Shown piece after piece: positions 1 through 7,815 of a DNA stretch of 64,000 nt. This stretch comes from Arthrobacter glacialis. GTDB lineage: Bacteria > Actinomycetota > Actinomycetes > Actinomycetales > Micrococcaceae. Position 1 is the stretch's first letter. Each line of letters opens with the position of its first letter. A model generated the notes under the pieces. That model saw only the letters and a list, made by a program, of their open reading frames with translations. It was not told where the DNA came from and made no database searches. Position numbers and translations under genes: made by a program. The stretch lies in assembly GCF_002909445.1 (NCBI RefSeq), contig NZ_PPXC01000005.1, positions 248,001 to 312,000 of the forward strand. The letters are read 5' to 3'.

Positions 1-122
1 CAGCCTAACGTCCCAGCAGGGTCGAGTGTTCACGGCGGGCATCTAGTTTCCCCAGAGTGAACGTCTGGGCCATTGCCAGTTTGGGCGACTACCCTTGAGG
101 CAAACACACGGCAGGGGATTCG

Positions 123-1007
123 ATGGCACGTAAAGACAGCAATCACGGTGGTTTGATGCCCGGACCGGGCTTTGCCCAGTCGGCAGAACGGCACAACCCG
201 GCGTTGGAAATCGCGGCGGGTGCGGCTTTTGATGAGCGGGGCCGCCCCAAACCGGCAGTTCACAGCATGCTGCTCAAAGCGGTGGAGGTGCAGCGCCCGC
301 TGGTTCTGGCGAACTTGCGCCGGCTTCGCAAGCGTCATCCATACGCCACTGCCTTCGAGCTGAGCCAACGGCTGGAGCGCGATTTTCTCTCCGGCGTGGG
401 AACCGGTGGCGCGGCCATTGGCGCCACGGCCATCATCCCGGGGGTAGGCACAGTTGCGGCCCTGTCCATCTCTGCCGCCGCCACCGTGGTCTTTCTTGAG
501 GCGACGGCCTTGTACGCCCAGTCTGTCGCGGAGCTTCATGGGGTTCGGCTGCAGGACCCGGAAGCCGCACAAGTCACCGTCATGGCCATTATTTTGGGCG
601 ATGAAGGCATTGCCATGCTCCAGGGGTTGACCGGCCACGCACTGGGCAACGGGAGGACGCCCATGCAAACGTGGGGTAAAACGGTCACGAAGAGCGTGCC
701 CCTGGCGGCAGTGAAGAGCATCATCGGGCCGATGCAGAAGCGGTTCCTGCGGAAGATGGCTGTCAAGGGCAGCGCGTCCGTGGTGGGCAAGGCGCTGCCG
801 TTTGGTGTTGGCGCAGTAGTTGGTGGAGTGGGCAACTACATGATGGGTCGGGCCGTGATTGCCTCCGCCCAGCGCGCCTTTGGCCCGCCGCCCATGATGA
901 TTCCGCCGGAACTCTTGGCCGAACTTGATGCCGCCCGCAAGCCGCCCAAACCCCCGAAGGCACTGAAAATCAAGGGCCCGAAGCCGCCAAAGGAGTTCAA
1001 GAGCTAG
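123..1007 (+). CDS. EcsC-like membrane-associated protein, function unknown
   Basis: This encodes 294 residues from an ATG preceded by AGGGG at good spacing. The N-terminal third is soluble and basic (an RRLRKRHP patch near residue 66). A glycine- and alanine-rich hydrophobic stretch follows at about residues 89-128, a second weaker one lies at 224-247, and a Pro/Lys-rich tail covers 272-294. This layout resembles EcsC-family proteins, which are small membrane-associated proteins of unclear role, but I see no catalytic motif. It stands alone on the plus strand, is followed by a strong hairpin and converges with the DUF445 gene. The family call is tentative. Confidence 0.6.
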   Translation: MARKDSNHGGLMPGPGFAQSAERHNPALEIAAGAAFDERGRPKPAVHSMLLKAVEVQRPLVLANLRRLRKRHPYATAFELSQRLERDFLSGVGTGGAAIGATAIIPGVGTVAALSISAAATVVFLEATALYAQSVAELHGVRLQDPEAAQVTVMAIILGDEGIAMLQGLTGHALGNGRTPMQTWGKTVTKSVPLAAVKSIIGPMQKRFLRKMAVKGSASVVGKALPFGVGAVVGGVGNYMMGRAVIASAQRAFGPPPMMIPPELLAELDAARKPPKPPKALKIKGPKPPKEFKS

Positions 1008-1012
1008 AGCAG

Positions 1013-1072
1013 CCTGGAGCAAAGATGGGGCTGGTGCCCGCACCGCGCCGCCAGCCCCATCTTTGCTCCAGG
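1013..1072. terminator. Bidirectional hairpin terminator with perfect 22-bp arms
   Basis: The arms at 1013-1034 and 1051-1072 are perfectly complementary over 22 bp and enclose a 16-nt loop. It sits 5 nt after the stop of the plus-strand gene and 23 nt beyond the stop of the convergent DUF445 gene, so it can serve both. There is no U-tract, which is common for actinobacterial hairpin terminators. Confidence 0.85.
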
Positions 1073-1094
1073 CCGGCGCTTGCTCGTGCTGCCG

Positions 1095-2384
1095 CTAGCC
1101 GAACACCAGGGTTGCCACGGTGAAGATCGCCAGGCCGGCCAGGGACCCCACCACAGTGCCGTTGATGCGGATGAACTGCAGGTCCTTGCCCACTTGCAGT
1201 TCGATCTTCTCGCTCGTCTCCACTGCATCCCAACGCCCAACGGTGTCGGTGATCAGGGAGGTGATCTCGTGCTTGTAGGTGCCCACCAGGTAGGCGGCAG
1301 CGTCGGCTATCCACTTGTTGGCCTTTGCAGCCAGCTCGGGATCGTTAACCAGTTTGCTGCCAAAGTCCTGCACCGCCGCGGTGAATTTGAGGCGCAACTC
1401 GGAGTTGGGGTCTTCCACTGCGTCGGTCAGCGCCGACTTGATGGTGGCCCAGGTGCGCCCTGCCAATTCCCGGACCTCCGGGTCGCCCAAAACCTGGTTC
1501 TTCAGGGACTCGGCCTTGGCAATCATGGCCGGGTCATGCTGCAATTCCTGGGCCAGTTCCTTGAGGTATTCATCCAGTTTCAGGCGTACCTCGTGCCGGG
1601 GGTCGTCCTGCACTGCGCGGGCGAACTTGTAGATTTCGGTGTAGATTTTGTCCCCCACCAGTCCGTCCACAAACTGTGGGACCCAGCTGGGGGACCTTTC
1701 GGCAACCAGCCCACTGATGGTGGTGTGATTGGCCCGGATCCACGTGGTGGAACGGTCAACCAGGAGATCCACCAGGGCATGATGGTGGCCGTCGGCAAAG
1801 ATCCGCTCGGCCAGTTTGCCAATGGGCGGGCCCCACGGCGGCTCAAGCACGTGCTTGCGCACCATCGCCTCGATGATGTCCTGGACGTCGTCGTCCTTGA
1901 GAACTGCCATGGCGCCGCGGATGGCGGCCGAACCTTCGGTGGCCACGCGTTGGGCGCTTTCCGGCTTAGCCAGCCAGGTTCCCACCTTTTGCGCGATCTC
2001 GGTGTTGGCCAATTTCTCCGAGACGACAGCTTCGGAGAGGAAATTGGTTTCCACAAAGTCGCCCAGGGATGCGCCAATCTCGTCCTTGCGGTTGGGGATG
2101 ATGGCGGTGTGCGGGATTTTGATCCCCATGGGGTACTTGAACAGTGCGGTGACGGCAAACCAGTCGGCCAGCGCGCCCACCATGCCACCCTCGGCGGCCG
2201 CGCGAACGTAAGTCAGCCACGGATATTGGTGTTGGAAGGCAAAGGCGAAGAAAAAAACAACCGCCATGAACAGCAACAACCCCAGGGCGATGCGCTTCAT
2301 GCGCCGCAGGGCAGCGGCCTTTTCCGCGTCGCGATTGCGTGCAGTGGCAGAAGTTGCTGTACCCAGCTGTTGTGTTTGCGCCAT
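1095..2384 (-). CDS. DUF445 family membrane protein
   Basis: The product has 429 residues. I chose the internal ATG (MAQTQQLG) because the ATG 24 nt upstream would overlap the divergent gene that starts at 2407. A single membrane helix lies at about residues 32-52, followed by the family-typical EGGMVGALADWFAVTALF segment and a long, mostly helical cytoplasmic region. A last hydrophobic stretch forms the C-terminus. DUF445 proteins (YjiN type) are widespread and have no settled biochemical role. It is divergent from the glycerophosphodiesterase gene with a 22-nt gap, so the two promoters must overlap or lie inside the genes. Confidence 0.9.
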   Translation of the reverse strand: MAQTQQLGTATSATARNRDAEKAAALRRMKRIALGLLLFMAVVFFFAFAFQHQYPWLTYVRAAAEGGMVGALADWFAVTALFKYPMGIKIPHTAIIPNRKDEIGASLGDFVETNFLSEAVVSEKLANTEIAQKVGTWLAKPESAQRVATEGSAAIRGAMAVLKDDDVQDIIEAMVRKHVLEPPWGPPIGKLAERIFADGHHHALVDLLVDRSTTWIRANHTTISGLVAERSPSWVPQFVDGLVGDKIYTEIYKFARAVQDDPRHEVRLKLDEYLKELAQELQHDPAMIAKAESLKNQVLGDPEVRELAGRTWATIKSALTDAVEDPNSELRLKFTAAVQDFGSKLVNDPELAAKANKWIADAAAYLVGTYKHEITSLITDTVGRWDAVETSEKIELQVGKDLQFIRINGTVVGSLAGLAIFTVATLVFG

Positions 2385-2406
2385 GCAGTAAGCGTAGCGT
2401 GGTGCC

Positions 2407-3306
2407 ATGACGGTTCAGATCTACGCCCACCGCGGCTCTAGTTCCCACTACGCCGAGCACACGCGTGCCGCCTATTTACAGGCACTGGCCGACGGCGCCG
2501 ACGGGGTTGAGTGCGACCTTCGCCTCAGTGCCGACGGTGCCTTGGTGTTGTTGCATGACGAGGACGTGGACCGGACCTCCAACGGGACGGGCAAGGTCGC
2601 GGAGCTGACGCTGGCGCAGCTGCGGGCTCTTGATTTCAGCAGCTGGCACGGGGCAGAGATCCCGTCAGCCTTTGGCACTGTGGCCACACAATTGCTGACT
2701 CTGCCCGAACTCCTTACGATCCTTGCCGGGGCGGGGCGGCCCGTGGGATTGGCCCTCGAATTCAAGTACGGCGCCACCTTTAATCCAGAATTGATTGACG
2801 CCACACTTCAGGCGCTGCGACTACACGGGTGGGACCAGAAGTCCTCCAATGCCGGATTCATCAACGTCTCGTTCATGAGTTTTCACCCCGATGCGATGAC
2901 GTATTTGGCCCGGCAAGTCAGTGCCGGGCAGCTGTGCCAGCTCCTGGAAGAGGTGGACGTTGAAGACGTCCGTGAGGAACTGGAGGTAGGCCCCATAGTT
3001 GGCCACACCATGGCTTTTTTCATACGCCGGACCATGGCTGAGGCGGAAAAGCTGGTTGACGACGGCGTTGCCCAGCTCGCCGGACCCGGCGTCGAGTACC
3101 TGCGTGCCAATCCGGAAAACGCCGCGAGGTGGCTTGCCGCCGGGCGCACCTTGCGCGTGTGGACAGTGGACAGCGCCGAGGACCTGCAACTGTGCCTTGA
3201 CGCGCACGTGGCCCAGGTGACAAGCAACAGGCCAGCAGAAATTCGAGCGCTGTTGGAGAATTACCCCGCGAGGCAAAATACACAGCTGGATCTTGACGCA
3301 ATGTGA
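2407..3306 (+). CDS. Glycerophosphodiester phosphodiesterase
   Basis: This 299-residue enzyme hydrolyses glycerophosphodiesters to glycerol-3-phosphate and an alcohol. The GDPD signature is clear: AHRG at residues 7-10, the VECDLR metal site with E35 and D37, and LLHDED with H50. No signal peptide is visible, so a cytosolic UgpQ-like role is more likely than an extracellular GlpQ role. Its stop is followed 12 nt later by the start of the GH15 gene, which makes it the first gene of a five-gene operon reaching azlD. The ATG lacks a strong ribosome site. Confidence 0.93.
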   Translation: MTVQIYAHRGSSSHYAEHTRAAYLQALADGADGVECDLRLSADGALVLLHDEDVDRTSNGTGKVAELTLAQLRALDFSSWHGAEIPSAFGTVATQLLTLPELLTILAGAGRPVGLALEFKYGATFNPELIDATLQALRLHGWDQKSSNAGFINVSFMSFHPDAMTYLARQVSAGQLCQLLEEVDVEDVREELEVGPIVGHTMAFFIRRTMAEAEKLVDDGVAQLAGPGVEYLRANPENAARWLAAGRTLRVWTVDSAEDLQLCLDAHVAQVTSNRPAEIRALLENYPARQNTQLDLDAM

Positions 3307-3318
3307 TTGCATGGAGTC

Positions 3319-5193
3319 ATGGCATCGCGAATTGAAGACTATGCACTGCTGTCCGATCTACACACAGGCGCCCTCATTGGCCGGGATGGGAGCATCGATT
3401 GGCTCTGTTTCCCGCGCTTTGACTCTCCGGCTGTTTTTACCGCGTTGCTGGGAACCGCGGACCATGGCCGGTGGCATTTGGCGCCCGCGCACCCCGAAGC
3501 GGCTGTGGAATACAGGTCCTACCTGGGGCGGACGTTTGTCCTTGAGACGCTGTGGCGTACCCCCACGGGCACCGCGCGCGTCACCGATTTCATGCCCGTG
3601 GGTGACCGCAGGGCCTCCATTGTGCGCCGCGTTGATGGTTTGAGCGGCGAAGTCCAGTTCAACGAGGAAATCACGGTTCGTCCGGGCTACGGCCAGGTGC
3701 TGCCCTGGGTGCGACGCGTGACCGAGGACGACGGCAGGGAAGTCATTGTTGCCGTGGCCGGGCCGGACGCCCTGGTGATGCGCGGGGATGAGCTGCCCCA
3801 CGCCGTCGGCCATCAACACAGCGGGCTTTTCACTGTGCGGGCGGGGGAGCGGGTGGAGCAGGAACTGCACTGGTATCCCTCGCATCGGCCTATCCCGAAG
3901 GCGATCGACACAGATCATGCACTAAATCAGACATGCGCCTATTGGGAAGACTGGGCGTCCCGTTACAACCAGGACGGCAAGTACGCCGCCATTGTGGAGC
4001 GTTCCCTGCTGGTGCTGCGGGCGCTGACGCATGAGGACACCGGTGGGATTGTTGCCGCTCCCACCACATCTTTGCCGGAGGACTTTGGCGGCGCACGGAA
4101 CTGGGACTACAGGTTCTGCTGGCTGCGCGATGCGGCGTTGACGCTGGAGGCGATGCTGACGCACGGCTACGCCGATGAGGCGCTCAAGTGGCGTGACTGG
4201 CTGTTGCGCGCCGTGGCAGGCAACCCGGAAGACCTGCAAATCATGTACGGGCTCTCCGGGGAGCGGGACCTGGCCGAAGGCGAGCTGAGCCACCTGCCGG
4301 GTTACGAGGGGGCCCTGCCTGTCCGGATTGGCAACGGCGCCGTGGGCCAATACCAGGCCGATGTTGTTGGTGAGGTGCTGGTGGCGTTGGAAAAGCTGCG
4401 GCTCGCTGGCGGGCATGAGGATCACTTCTCTTGGCCGCTGCAACAAGCCATGCTGGGCTTCATTGAGAATCACTTGGCTGACAAGGACCACGGCATTTGG
4501 GAAATGCGGGGGGATTTGATGCATTTCACCCATTCGCGCGTCATGATGTGGGCGGCTTTTGACTGCGCCGTTCGTGCTGTTCGCGACCACGGGTTGTCGG
4601 GGTCGGTGGAAAGCTGGGAGGCCACGCGGGAATTGCTGCGTGCCGAGATCTTGGCCTACGGCTTCAACAAGGAGCTCAATACCTTCACCCAGACGTATGG
4701 CGGGACCACAACTGATGCGTCCTTGCTGGTTATTCCGCAAGTGGGGTTCGTGGCCTACGATTCCCCGGAAATGCTCGGCACAGTGGCCGCCATGGAGGAG
4801 GAACTGGTGGGGGAGAAGGGGCTGATTCTGCGTTACCGAACCGACTCCGGAGTGGATGGGCTGGAGCCGGGGGAGCACCCGTTCCTGGCTTGTTCGTTCT
4901 GGTTGGTGGAGCAATACGCCCATTCGGGGCGCCGCCGCGAGGCCGTGGAGTTGATGGATACCCTGGTGGGTCTGGCCAATGAGCTGGGGCTGCTCAGCGA
5001 GGAATACGATCTTGGGCAGGACAGGATGGCCGGGAACTTCCCGCAGGCGTTCTCCCACCTGACCCTGGTGCGCGCAGCCGATGCCCTGCACGGCACGGAG
5101 CAGCTGAGCCTGGCCACGAATGCCATTCCCATTGTCCGCCGTGTGGACGCAAACCCGGACTTGGCCATACAGCGTGAAACCATGGGCCAATGA
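3319..5193 (+). CDS. Glycoside hydrolase family 15 (trehalase or glucoamylase type)
   Basis: The product has 624 residues from the ATG of MASRIEDYALL. The family hallmarks are present: a beta-sandwich N-domain opening with YALLSDLHTGALIGRDGSID, then an alpha/alpha barrel with NWDYRFCWLRDAAL near residue 258. The likely general acid is the Glu of GIWEMRG near 394, and the likely base lies in the SEEYD...NFPQAFSH block near 560-580. Bacterial relatives act on trehalose or on maltodextrins, and sequence reading alone cannot decide which. There is no signal peptide, so it is intracellular. Its TGA overlaps the next ATG (ATGA at 5190). Confidence 0.93.
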   Translation: MASRIEDYALLSDLHTGALIGRDGSIDWLCFPRFDSPAVFTALLGTADHGRWHLAPAHPEAAVEYRSYLGRTFVLETLWRTPTGTARVTDFMPVGDRRASIVRRVDGLSGEVQFNEEITVRPGYGQVLPWVRRVTEDDGREVIVAVAGPDALVMRGDELPHAVGHQHSGLFTVRAGERVEQELHWYPSHRPIPKAIDTDHALNQTCAYWEDWASRYNQDGKYAAIVERSLLVLRALTHEDTGGIVAAPTTSLPEDFGGARNWDYRFCWLRDAALTLEAMLTHGYADEALKWRDWLLRAVAGNPEDLQIMYGLSGERDLAEGELSHLPGYEGALPVRIGNGAVGQYQADVVGEVLVALEKLRLAGGHEDHFSWPLQQAMLGFIENHLADKDHGIWEMRGDLMHFTHSRVMMWAAFDCAVRAVRDHGLSGSVESWEATRELLRAEILAYGFNKELNTFTQTYGGTTTDASLLVIPQVGFVAYDSPEMLGTVAAMEEELVGEKGLILRYRTDSGVDGLEPGEHPFLACSFWLVEQYAHSGRRREAVELMDTLVGLANELGLLSEEYDLGQDRMAGNFPQAFSHLTLVRAADALHGTEQLSLATNAIPIVRRVDANPDLAIQRETMGQ

Positions 5194-5588
5194 AGGCAAG
5201 TAACGTCAGCGCATGGGCCTTGGCCGCCCTCTTGGGTGCCAGTGCGGTGAACCACGTCCGCAATCCCAAGTTCTACTACCCCGTAGTTCCGCCCGTTCTC
5301 TGCACGGACAAGGCCGGTGAACTGGGCATCATGACGCGCCACCAGTGGGTGCTGGTCTCGGCAGCCCCGGAGGCCCTGGCCGCTGTGGGTCTCCTGCTGC
5401 CCGCAACCCGCAAGGCATCCGCCACCGCAACAGCGCTCATGTTTGCCGGGTTCACCGCGGGCCACGTTTCGGCGCTGCGCCGGGCCTTTGGCCCGGACGG
5501 GAGCAGCGAGGCCCGCCGCATCCATTCCGTGCGCCTGCCGCTGCAGCTGCCACTCATCGCCTGGGCGTGGAGCGTGCGCCGCGCATGA
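5190..5588 (+). CDS. Small DoxX-like membrane protein
   Basis: This encodes 132 residues with about four hydrophobic segments. The pattern of an early helix, then NHVRNPKFYYPVVPP, then a helix ending in GLLLPATRK matches DoxX-like quinol-oxidase-subunit relatives, many of which have no known role. It overlaps the GH15 stop and the azlC start by 4 nt each, so translation is coupled in both directions. The family call rests on pattern only. Confidence 0.7.
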   Translation: MKASNVSAWALAALLGASAVNHVRNPKFYYPVVPPVLCTDKAGELGIMTRHQWVLVSAAPEALAAVGLLLPATRKASATATALMFAGFTAGHVSALRRAFGPDGSSEARRIHSVRLPLQLPLIAWAWSVRRA

Positions 5589-6391
5589 GGCTTTTTGATT
5601 CACCGGCGGCCAAGATTGGCGCCTCGATAGCCATCGCCACGGGACTCTACGGGGTGTCTTTCGGGGCGCTTTCGGTGGCTTCAGGGCTGTCCTTCTGGCA
5701 AACGGTGGTGCTGAGCCTGCTGCTGTTCAGTGGCGGCTCCCAATTCGCCTTCATCGGCGTGGTGGCTGGTGGCGGCTCCGGCGTGGCTGCCATGAGCGCT
5801 TCTGCGCTGCTGGGCATTCGCAATGGCATCTACGGTATGCAGATCAATTCCCTGTTGCGCCCCGCGGGGTGGCGGCGTTTTGCGGCAGCCCACGTCACGA
5901 TTGACGAATCCACCGCTACAGCAACAGGCCAGACGGACCCGGAGGAGCAAAAACGCGGCTTCTGGGTGGCCGGCGTGGGGATTTTTGTGCTGTGGAACAT
6001 CATGACGGCTGTGGGTGCCTACATTGGCGGCGCACTGGGCGACCCTAAACAATGGGGGCTCGACGGCGCTGCCGTGGCAGCGTTCCTGGCCCTCCTTTGG
6101 CCGCGCATCAAGGCGTTCCAGCCAGCAGCCATTGCCATCGTGTGCGCCCTGGCGACACTGCTGGCCATTCCCTTTGTTCCAGCCGGCGTGCCCATTTTGG
6201 TGGCAGCTGTGACGGCCGGCCTCATCGGTTGGTTCCGGCCCGCCCCCGATCCCGGCCATGACAGTGATGGGATGGAACCGGACATTGACCCCTACGCGCT
6301 CCACTCGGGCCACAGGGGCAACGCCAGCCACACGGGACACACAGGCAACGCCAGTCACGCGGACGATGCCGGGGACGGGGAAAAATCATGA
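5585..6391 (+). CDS. azlC: AzlC family branched-chain amino acid exporter, large subunit
   Basis: The product has 268 residues. I chose the ATG at 5585 because it overlaps the preceding stop; a longer in-frame reading from 5345 covers the DoxX-like gene in another frame. AzlC hallmarks are GLYGVSFGALSVASGLSFWQ, LFSGGSQFAF and LLGIRNGIYG, followed by several membrane helices. With AzlD it forms a proton-driven exporter of branched-chain or related amino acids. An unusual His/Asp/Gly-rich tail (about residues 220-268) contains two copies of GNASH in a 9-residue repeat, and this tail is not part of the family core. Confidence 0.92.
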   Translation: MRLFDSPAAKIGASIAIATGLYGVSFGALSVASGLSFWQTVVLSLLLFSGGSQFAFIGVVAGGGSGVAAMSASALLGIRNGIYGMQINSLLRPAGWRRFAAAHVTIDESTATATGQTDPEEQKRGFWVAGVGIFVLWNIMTAVGAYIGGALGDPKQWGLDGAAVAAFLALLWPRIKAFQPAAIAIVCALATLLAIPFVPAGVPILVAAVTAGLIGWFRPAPDPGHDSDGMEPDIDPYALHSGHRGNASHTGHTGNASHADDAGDGEKS

Positions 6392-6699
6392 GCTTGTGGT
6401 TTTGGCTGCTGGTTTCAGTGGTGCTGGCGTACGCCACAAAACTTGTGGGTTACCTGGTTCCGGCGAAGGTGCTGGACAGTCCGAGGATGTCGCACATTGC
6501 AGGAACCTTGACCATTGGGCTGTTGGCCTCTCTGACGGTGGTCAATGTGGCTGCCAGCGGCACAAATGTGGTTCTTGACGCCCGGGTGGGCGCCTTGGTG
6601 GCGGCAGCCGTTGTGCTCTGGCTCAAGGCGCCCTTTTTGGTGGTCGTCATTGCTGGCGCCGCCGCCGCTGCCCTGCTACGACTGTTGGGTTGGCCCTGA
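6388..6699 (+). CDS. azlD: AzlD domain protein, small exporter subunit
   Basis: This encodes 103 residues with about three to four membrane helices and the family-typical run LASLTVVNVAASG. AzlD pairs with AzlC in the inner membrane. The ATG overlaps the azlC stop by 4 nt. Its 3' end overlaps the 3' end of the convergent DUF5684 gene by 24 nt, which leaves no room for a terminator between them. Confidence 0.92.
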   Translation: MSLWFWLLVSVVLAYATKLVGYLVPAKVLDSPRMSHIAGTLTIGLLASLTVVNVAASGTNVVLDARVGALVAAAVVLWLKAPFLVVVIAGAAAAALLRLLGWP

Positions 6700-7311
6700 G
6701 CCGTACGGGGGCTGTGCGGGGTACTGCTGCGCACCGGGGTACTGCTGTGCGGCGGGATCCGGCTGGCCGTAATGCTGTCCGAAGGTGGCGCCTCCGTACT
6801 GTGTGGGGGCGTACTGTTGCTGGCCGTACTGCTGCTCATAGTACTTCTGCTCGGGCGTCCGGTAAGCCGGGCCCAGGTATTTCGCGTCCCCGTAGGAGAG
6901 GATGGCGGCAAAGACCACTGGGACAAAGATCAAGCCAACCGTGTAGGCCACATCCTTGCCGAAGGACTTGGCCAGGTCATTGAGCGTGAGAACGGTCCAG
7001 TAGATGCCAGCGTAGGGAATGAACTGCAACCAAAAGTTTGATTCCGGCCGCCCCGCAATCTTGACCATGATCCAGGTGTTGTAAAAGGGCACAAAGGCGG
7101 CCCATTTTGGCTGCCCTGCCTTGCCGAACAAGCCTGCCCAGGCGAAGCCGCTGGCCAACCAGATGACTAAGAAAATGACGGCATAGATGCCCATGAACAA
7201 GGCAAAAATCCCCAGGGTTGCAGCTGAATCCATGGTGGGGTCGCTGTTGTAGGAGTAGTCGTATGGGTCCGGGGCTGGTGCCAGCGGAAGGGCAAGGAGA
7301 GAGGAAAGCAT
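6676..7311 (-). CDS. DUF5684 membrane protein with Tyr/Gln/Pro-rich tail
   Basis: The product has 211 residues from an ATG with AAGG 8 nt upstream. Much longer in-frame readings run antisense to the thiamine-binding gene and are rejected. The core (about residues 30-145) has four hydrophobic segments and the typical FGKAGQPKWAAFVPFYNTW motif of DUF5684, a family often seen next to signal peptidase genes. The tail after residue 145 is low complexity, rich in QQYGQ, QYP and PYG units, and is probably disordered. The function is unknown. Confidence 0.85.
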   Translation of the reverse strand: MLSSLLALPLAPAPDPYDYSYNSDPTMDSAATLGIFALFMGIYAVIFLVIWLASGFAWAGLFGKAGQPKWAAFVPFYNTWIMVKIAGRPESNFWLQFIPYAGIYWTVLTLNDLAKSFGKDVAYTVGLIFVPVVFAAILSYGDAKYLGPAYRTPEQKYYEQQYGQQQYAPTQYGGATFGQHYGQPDPAAQQYPGAQQYPAQPPYGSGPTQQS

Positions 7312-7411
7312 ACCGGAAACCTTATCCGCACACAGCGGCAGCAGCCAATGGGCAGGAGTGCCCATAATGGAAGCGGAACAAGCACGCAAAAAGGCTAAAC
7401 AGGAGATTCCC

Positions 7412-7744
7412 ATGATCGTTGCATTTTCAGTGGCGCCCAGCGGCACACCCACAGACGCCCCCGCAGGAACCGGCGGCGACGCCTCAGTCCACACGGCAGT
7501 GGCGGCAGCTGTGAAGGTTGTCCGGGAATCGGGGCTGCCCAACCACACCAGCTCCATGTTCACCGAAATAGAGGGTGAATGGGATGAAGTCATGGATGTG
7601 GTGAAACGCGCAACCGAGGCAGTGGGCCAGTACGGTTCACGTGTTTCCCTGGTGCTGAAGGCGGACATCCGCCCTGGCCACACCGGTGAGCTCAGCGGAA
7701 AAGTTGCCCGGCTGGAAGGCGCGCTGGACACCATGGGTGAGTAA
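7412..7744 (+). CDS. Thiamine-binding (MTH1187/YqgV-like, DUF77) protein
   Basis: This encodes 110 residues from the ATG at 7412, which has AGGAG 8 nt upstream; an earlier in-frame ATG has no such site. The single ferredoxin-like domain begins MIVAFSVAPSGTP, and the pattern SMFTEIEGEWDEVMDVVKRA is typical of the family, whose members bind thiamine or hydroxymethylpyrimidine as small oligomers. It is a single gene, and no thiamine biosynthesis gene or riboswitch is visible beside it. Confidence 0.88.
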   Translation: MIVAFSVAPSGTPTDAPAGTGGDASVHTAVAAAVKVVRESGLPNHTSSMFTEIEGEWDEVMDVVKRATEAVGQYGSRVSLVLKADIRPGHTGELSGKVARLEGALDTMGE

Positions 7745-7815
7745 CCGGCGTCGTGCTTCAAAGGCACCCTGAAATGGCACATGACGGGGGTCATGGCCGG
7801 GCGTAGCATTGCACC

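Noticed and set aside
1080-2441. Plus-strand open frame of 453 codons opposite the DUF445 gene
   Set aside because: It is an antisense shadow of a clear DUF445 protein in high-GC DNA. It has no ribosome site or family motif, and its composition is rich in Gly/His/Gln as expected for a complementary frame.
3922-5199. Minus-strand open frame of 425 codons opposite the GH15 gene
   Set aside because: Shadow of the GH15 coding strand, with no recognisable domain.
5345-5584. In-frame 80-codon extension of azlC
   Set aside because: It lies inside the DoxX-like gene in another frame and has shadow-type composition. The ATG at 5585 overlaps the preceding stop exactly as elsewhere in the operon.
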